The notes under the pieces: generated by a model
What the model was told of the DNA's origin: nothing
The model's input: the letters and a program-made list of their open reading frames with translations, nothing else
The model's database searches: none
Program-made: the position numbers and the translations under genes
DNA from: Planctomycetaceae bacterium
GTDB taxonomy: Bacteria > Planctomycetota > Planctomycetia > Pirellulales > Pirellulaceae
Length of the DNA stretch: 9,387 nucleotides
Assembly (NCBI GenBank): GCA_018658605.1
Contig: JABHUV010000290.1
Coordinates: 1-9,387 of the forward strand
Direction: 5' to 3'
Shown: one piece after another, positions 7,491-9,387 of the stretch
Layout of the letters: every line of letters starts with the position of its first letter
Position numbering within the stretch: position 1 is the first letter of the stretch

Positions 7491-9387
7491 GTGACCGACA
7501 CGCCAATTGATGAAGAGGTCTTAAATGACCCAGATCAGACGCGGTTTCATACGCCCGCGGCAGATTCGACGAATGCGAATACTGACGATGATGAGACGTC
7601 CGTAGGGACACCCATAGCAAGGGATGAGCAGGCATCGCCCAAGTTGCCCGTTTTAGGCGATTATGTGCTACTTGGAAAAATCGGCGCCGGCGGTATGGGC
7701 AAGGTATTTAAAGCGCGACATCGTCGGATGGATCGCATCGTGGCACTTAAGGTATTGCCACCCAATATGATGAAACACCCAGAAGCGGTGTTAAGGTTTC
7801 GGCAGGAAGTTAAGGCAGCGGCTCAGTTGTTTCATCCCAACATCGTCACGGCATTTGATGCGGGTGAACAATCGGGTGTGCATTTTTTAGTGATGGAATT
7901 TGTGGAAGGGCAGGCGCTCTCCGCGATAGTCAAGGAACATGGACCGTTCAACCTTGATAAAGCAATGGAATATATACAGCAAGCATCTATAGGTTTACAG
8001 TATGCTCACGAACGCGGTATGGTTCACCGCGACATAAAACCGAGCAATCTAATGCTCGACGTTGACGGTGAGGTTAAATTGCTAGACATGGGAACGGCTC
8101 GGATTGGCAACCAGCCAGAAGAAGATTTGACTAAGAGTGGCGTGATCATGGGTACGGTCAATTACATGTCCCCAGAGCAAGCCAAAGATCCCCATGCGGT
8201 AGATCACCGCTGCGATATCTACAGTCTAGGCTGCACTTTCTATTACTTGTTGACCGGCAAGGCGTTATACGATGGAGACATGATTCAAACGCTAATGGCC
8301 CATGCAAATAAGCCTATCCCTTCAGTATCTGCTGCAAATCCGGAGATACCCACATGGGTGGATACCGTGTTGTCGCATATGCTCGCGAAAAATCCCGCTC
8401 AACGCTATTCGTCGCTATTGGAGTTTCGCAACGAATTACAAGAACTAGCAAGTAAGGATGACGGTCAGGGTCCTAGTTTTACCGAAGAGTTATATCGTGC
8501 CAATTTAACTCAGTCATACCCTGTCGGAGTCGATTTTGGTACGGAAAATTGCGCAGTATCGTGGGTTAATACTAAAGGTATTAGCCAACCAATACTTGAT
8601 GGGGACGGTGACGAGATTACACCGAGCACGGTGTTAATCGTGGACGCGATGGATACAGCCATTGGCAAGGGAGCGGTAGAACGAAGTGGTGAAAATCCAG
8701 CATGTGTTGGTGAGGAAATAAAGCGATACGTTGGGCGTGCTAGGTATCCCAGTCCCATTGGAGGGCAGGACTATCCCCCGGCAGTTTTGGCTGGTTTATT
8801 GATTGCAAAATTGGCATGTGATGCACAGCGAGTGGTGGGCCAATGCAAGCAGATAGCACTCGCGGTCCCCACTTCGTTTGGGACTGTTTCGCGAGAGACG
8901 ATGCAACATGCGGTTGAAATTGCGGGGTTAGATCTTGTAGGACTAGTCGATGAATCGGTGGCGAACGCTGTCGCTTTTTACGGCGGTGGTGTGCCGACGG
9001 AAGTCGAAAACGTCGTGGTAATAGATCTTGGGGCCGGAAAGCTTGATGTCGCGGCTTTACAGTGCGGGGCGGGAACTTTAACCGTGTTGTCAAGCGGTGG
9101 TGATTCGCATTTGGGTGGTGTCAATTTTGACGAGATTCTTGTGGATTTGATAGGTGAAGGTCTCGTGGCAAACTACGGATATGATCCACGCGATCATGAG
9201 TTACACTCGCGGCAATTGTTGCGGGGTTGTAAGGGGGCACGGGAGCGACTCAGTGAGGTCGACACAATTAAGCTTCAGGTACAAATTCCCGGTAAGACGA
9301 CAACGGTTACGCTTGTCCGCTCAAAACTTGAGGAATTGGCGGTTGACCTACTTGAGAGGATTCGTGTTCTTGTTGAGAGAGTAGTTA
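7491..9387 (+). CDS. Ser/Thr protein kinase fused to an Hsp70/DnaK-type ATPase domain, 3' end outside the window
   Basis: The frame stays open for 632 codons and runs off the window. Residues 1-57 are acidic and low in complexity. Residues 58 to about 320 form a PknB-like (Hanks-type) kinase: glycine loop GAGGMG (65-70), ATP-binding K87, HRDIKPSN with D181 and N186, DMG (199-201) in place of DFG, and SPE (227-229). All key catalytic residues are present, so it should be active. After a short linker, residues about 344-632 form an Hsp70 nucleotide-binding domain: VDFGTENCAV (phosphate 1, D348), IKRYVGR with the equivalent of the DnaK catalytic lysine (K411), AVPTSFG, VIDLGAGKLDV (phosphate 2, D512) and HLGGVNFD. 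No membrane segment is visible, unlike many planctomycete kinases, so it is probably cytoplasmic. Whether a substrate-binding domain follows cannot be seen. The GTG start is forced by the TAA at 7485. The gene may be co-transcribed with the copper ATPase, 41 bases upstream. The domain calls are firm; the biological role is unknown. Confidence 0.93.
   Translation, partial: MTDTPIDEEVLNDPDQTRFHTPAADSTNANTDDDETSVGTPIARDEQASPKLPVLGDYVLLGKIGAGGMGKVFKARHRRMDRIVALKVLPPNMMKHPEAVLRFRQEVKAAAQLFHPNIVTAFDAGEQSGVHFLVMEFVEGQALSAIVKEHGPFNLDKAMEYIQQASIGLQYAHERGMVHRDIKPSNLMLDVDGEVKLLDMGTARIGNQPEEDLTKSGVIMGTVNYMSPEQAKDPHAVDHRCDIYSLGCTFYYLLTGKALYDGDMIQTLMAHANKPIPSVSAANPEIPTWVDTVLSHMLAKNPAQRYSSLLEFRNELQELASKDDGQGPSFTEELYRANLTQSYPVGVDFGTENCAVSWVNTKGISQPILDGDGDEITPSTVLIVDAMDTAIGKGAVERSGENPACVGEEIKRYVGRARYPSPIGGQDYPPAVLAGLLIAKLACDAQRVVGQCKQIALAVPTSFGTVSRETMQHAVEIAGLDLVGLVDESVANAVAFYGGGVPTEVENVVVIDLGAGKLDVAALQCGAGTLTVLSSGGDSHLGGVNFDEILVDLIGEGLVANYGYDPRDHELHSRQLLRGCKGARERLSEVDTIKLQVQIPGKTTTVTLVRSKLEELAVDLLERIRVLVERVV

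Noticed and set aside
8510..9093. Two open frames on the - strand (82 and 117 codons)
   Set aside because: Both are antisense to the Hsp70 domain, of skewed composition, and without recognisable domains.
9154..9384. 76-codon open frame on the + strand near the window end
   Set aside because: It is out of frame within the Hsp70 half of the fusion gene, where the main frame retains conserved motifs such as HLGGVNFD and CKGARERLS.

Overview
The window (about 9.4 kb, roughly 48% GC by eye) looks like chromosomal DNA of a planctomycete, probably of the Pirellula/Rhodopirellula type. The grounds are a secreted protein combining a 'planctomycete cytochrome c' domain (CxxCH, later MPP) with WD40 propellers, its neighbour ending in an Ala/Lys-rich helix plus a beta-sandwich of a kind I associate with planctomycete surface proteins, and a PknB-like Ser/Thr kinase in unusual domain company. 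Several genes lack obvious Shine-Dalgarno sequences. No rRNA, tRNA, CRISPR array, insertion sequence or long DNA repeat was seen. Organism and novelty statements rest on recognition, not on a search.

Layout. (1) 1-485, + strand: 3' end of a gene for a probable exported protein, its 5' end outside the window. (2) 566-3691, + strand: a 1041-residue exported protein with a signal peptide, one mono-haem cytochrome domain, a seven-bladed WD40 propeller, a coiled coil of about 250 residues, and a second seven-bladed propeller. (3) 3719-4942, - strand: a CinA-family protein, convergent with gene 2, whose C-terminal amidase domain has lost its signature residues. (4) 4981-7449, + strand: a Cu(+)-type P1B ATPase (CopA-like), divergent from cinA across 38 bases that hold a near-consensus sigma70-type promoter. 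Its first metal-binding domain has lost both cysteines. (5) 7491 to the window end, + strand: an open-ended gene for a Ser/Thr protein kinase fused to an Hsp70/DnaK-type ATPase domain. At least 632 codons are present with no stop.

How they may work together. Genes 1 and 2 probably form a cell-envelope pair; both carry Ala/Lys/Glu-rich helical segments and lie 80 bases apart. The copper pump and the kinase-Hsp70 gene are 41 bases apart on one strand and may share the promoter at 4936-4963. That would couple copper export to a cytoplasmic signalling or proteostasis protein, but this link is inference. The kinase-Hsp70 fusion is the most striking item in the window.
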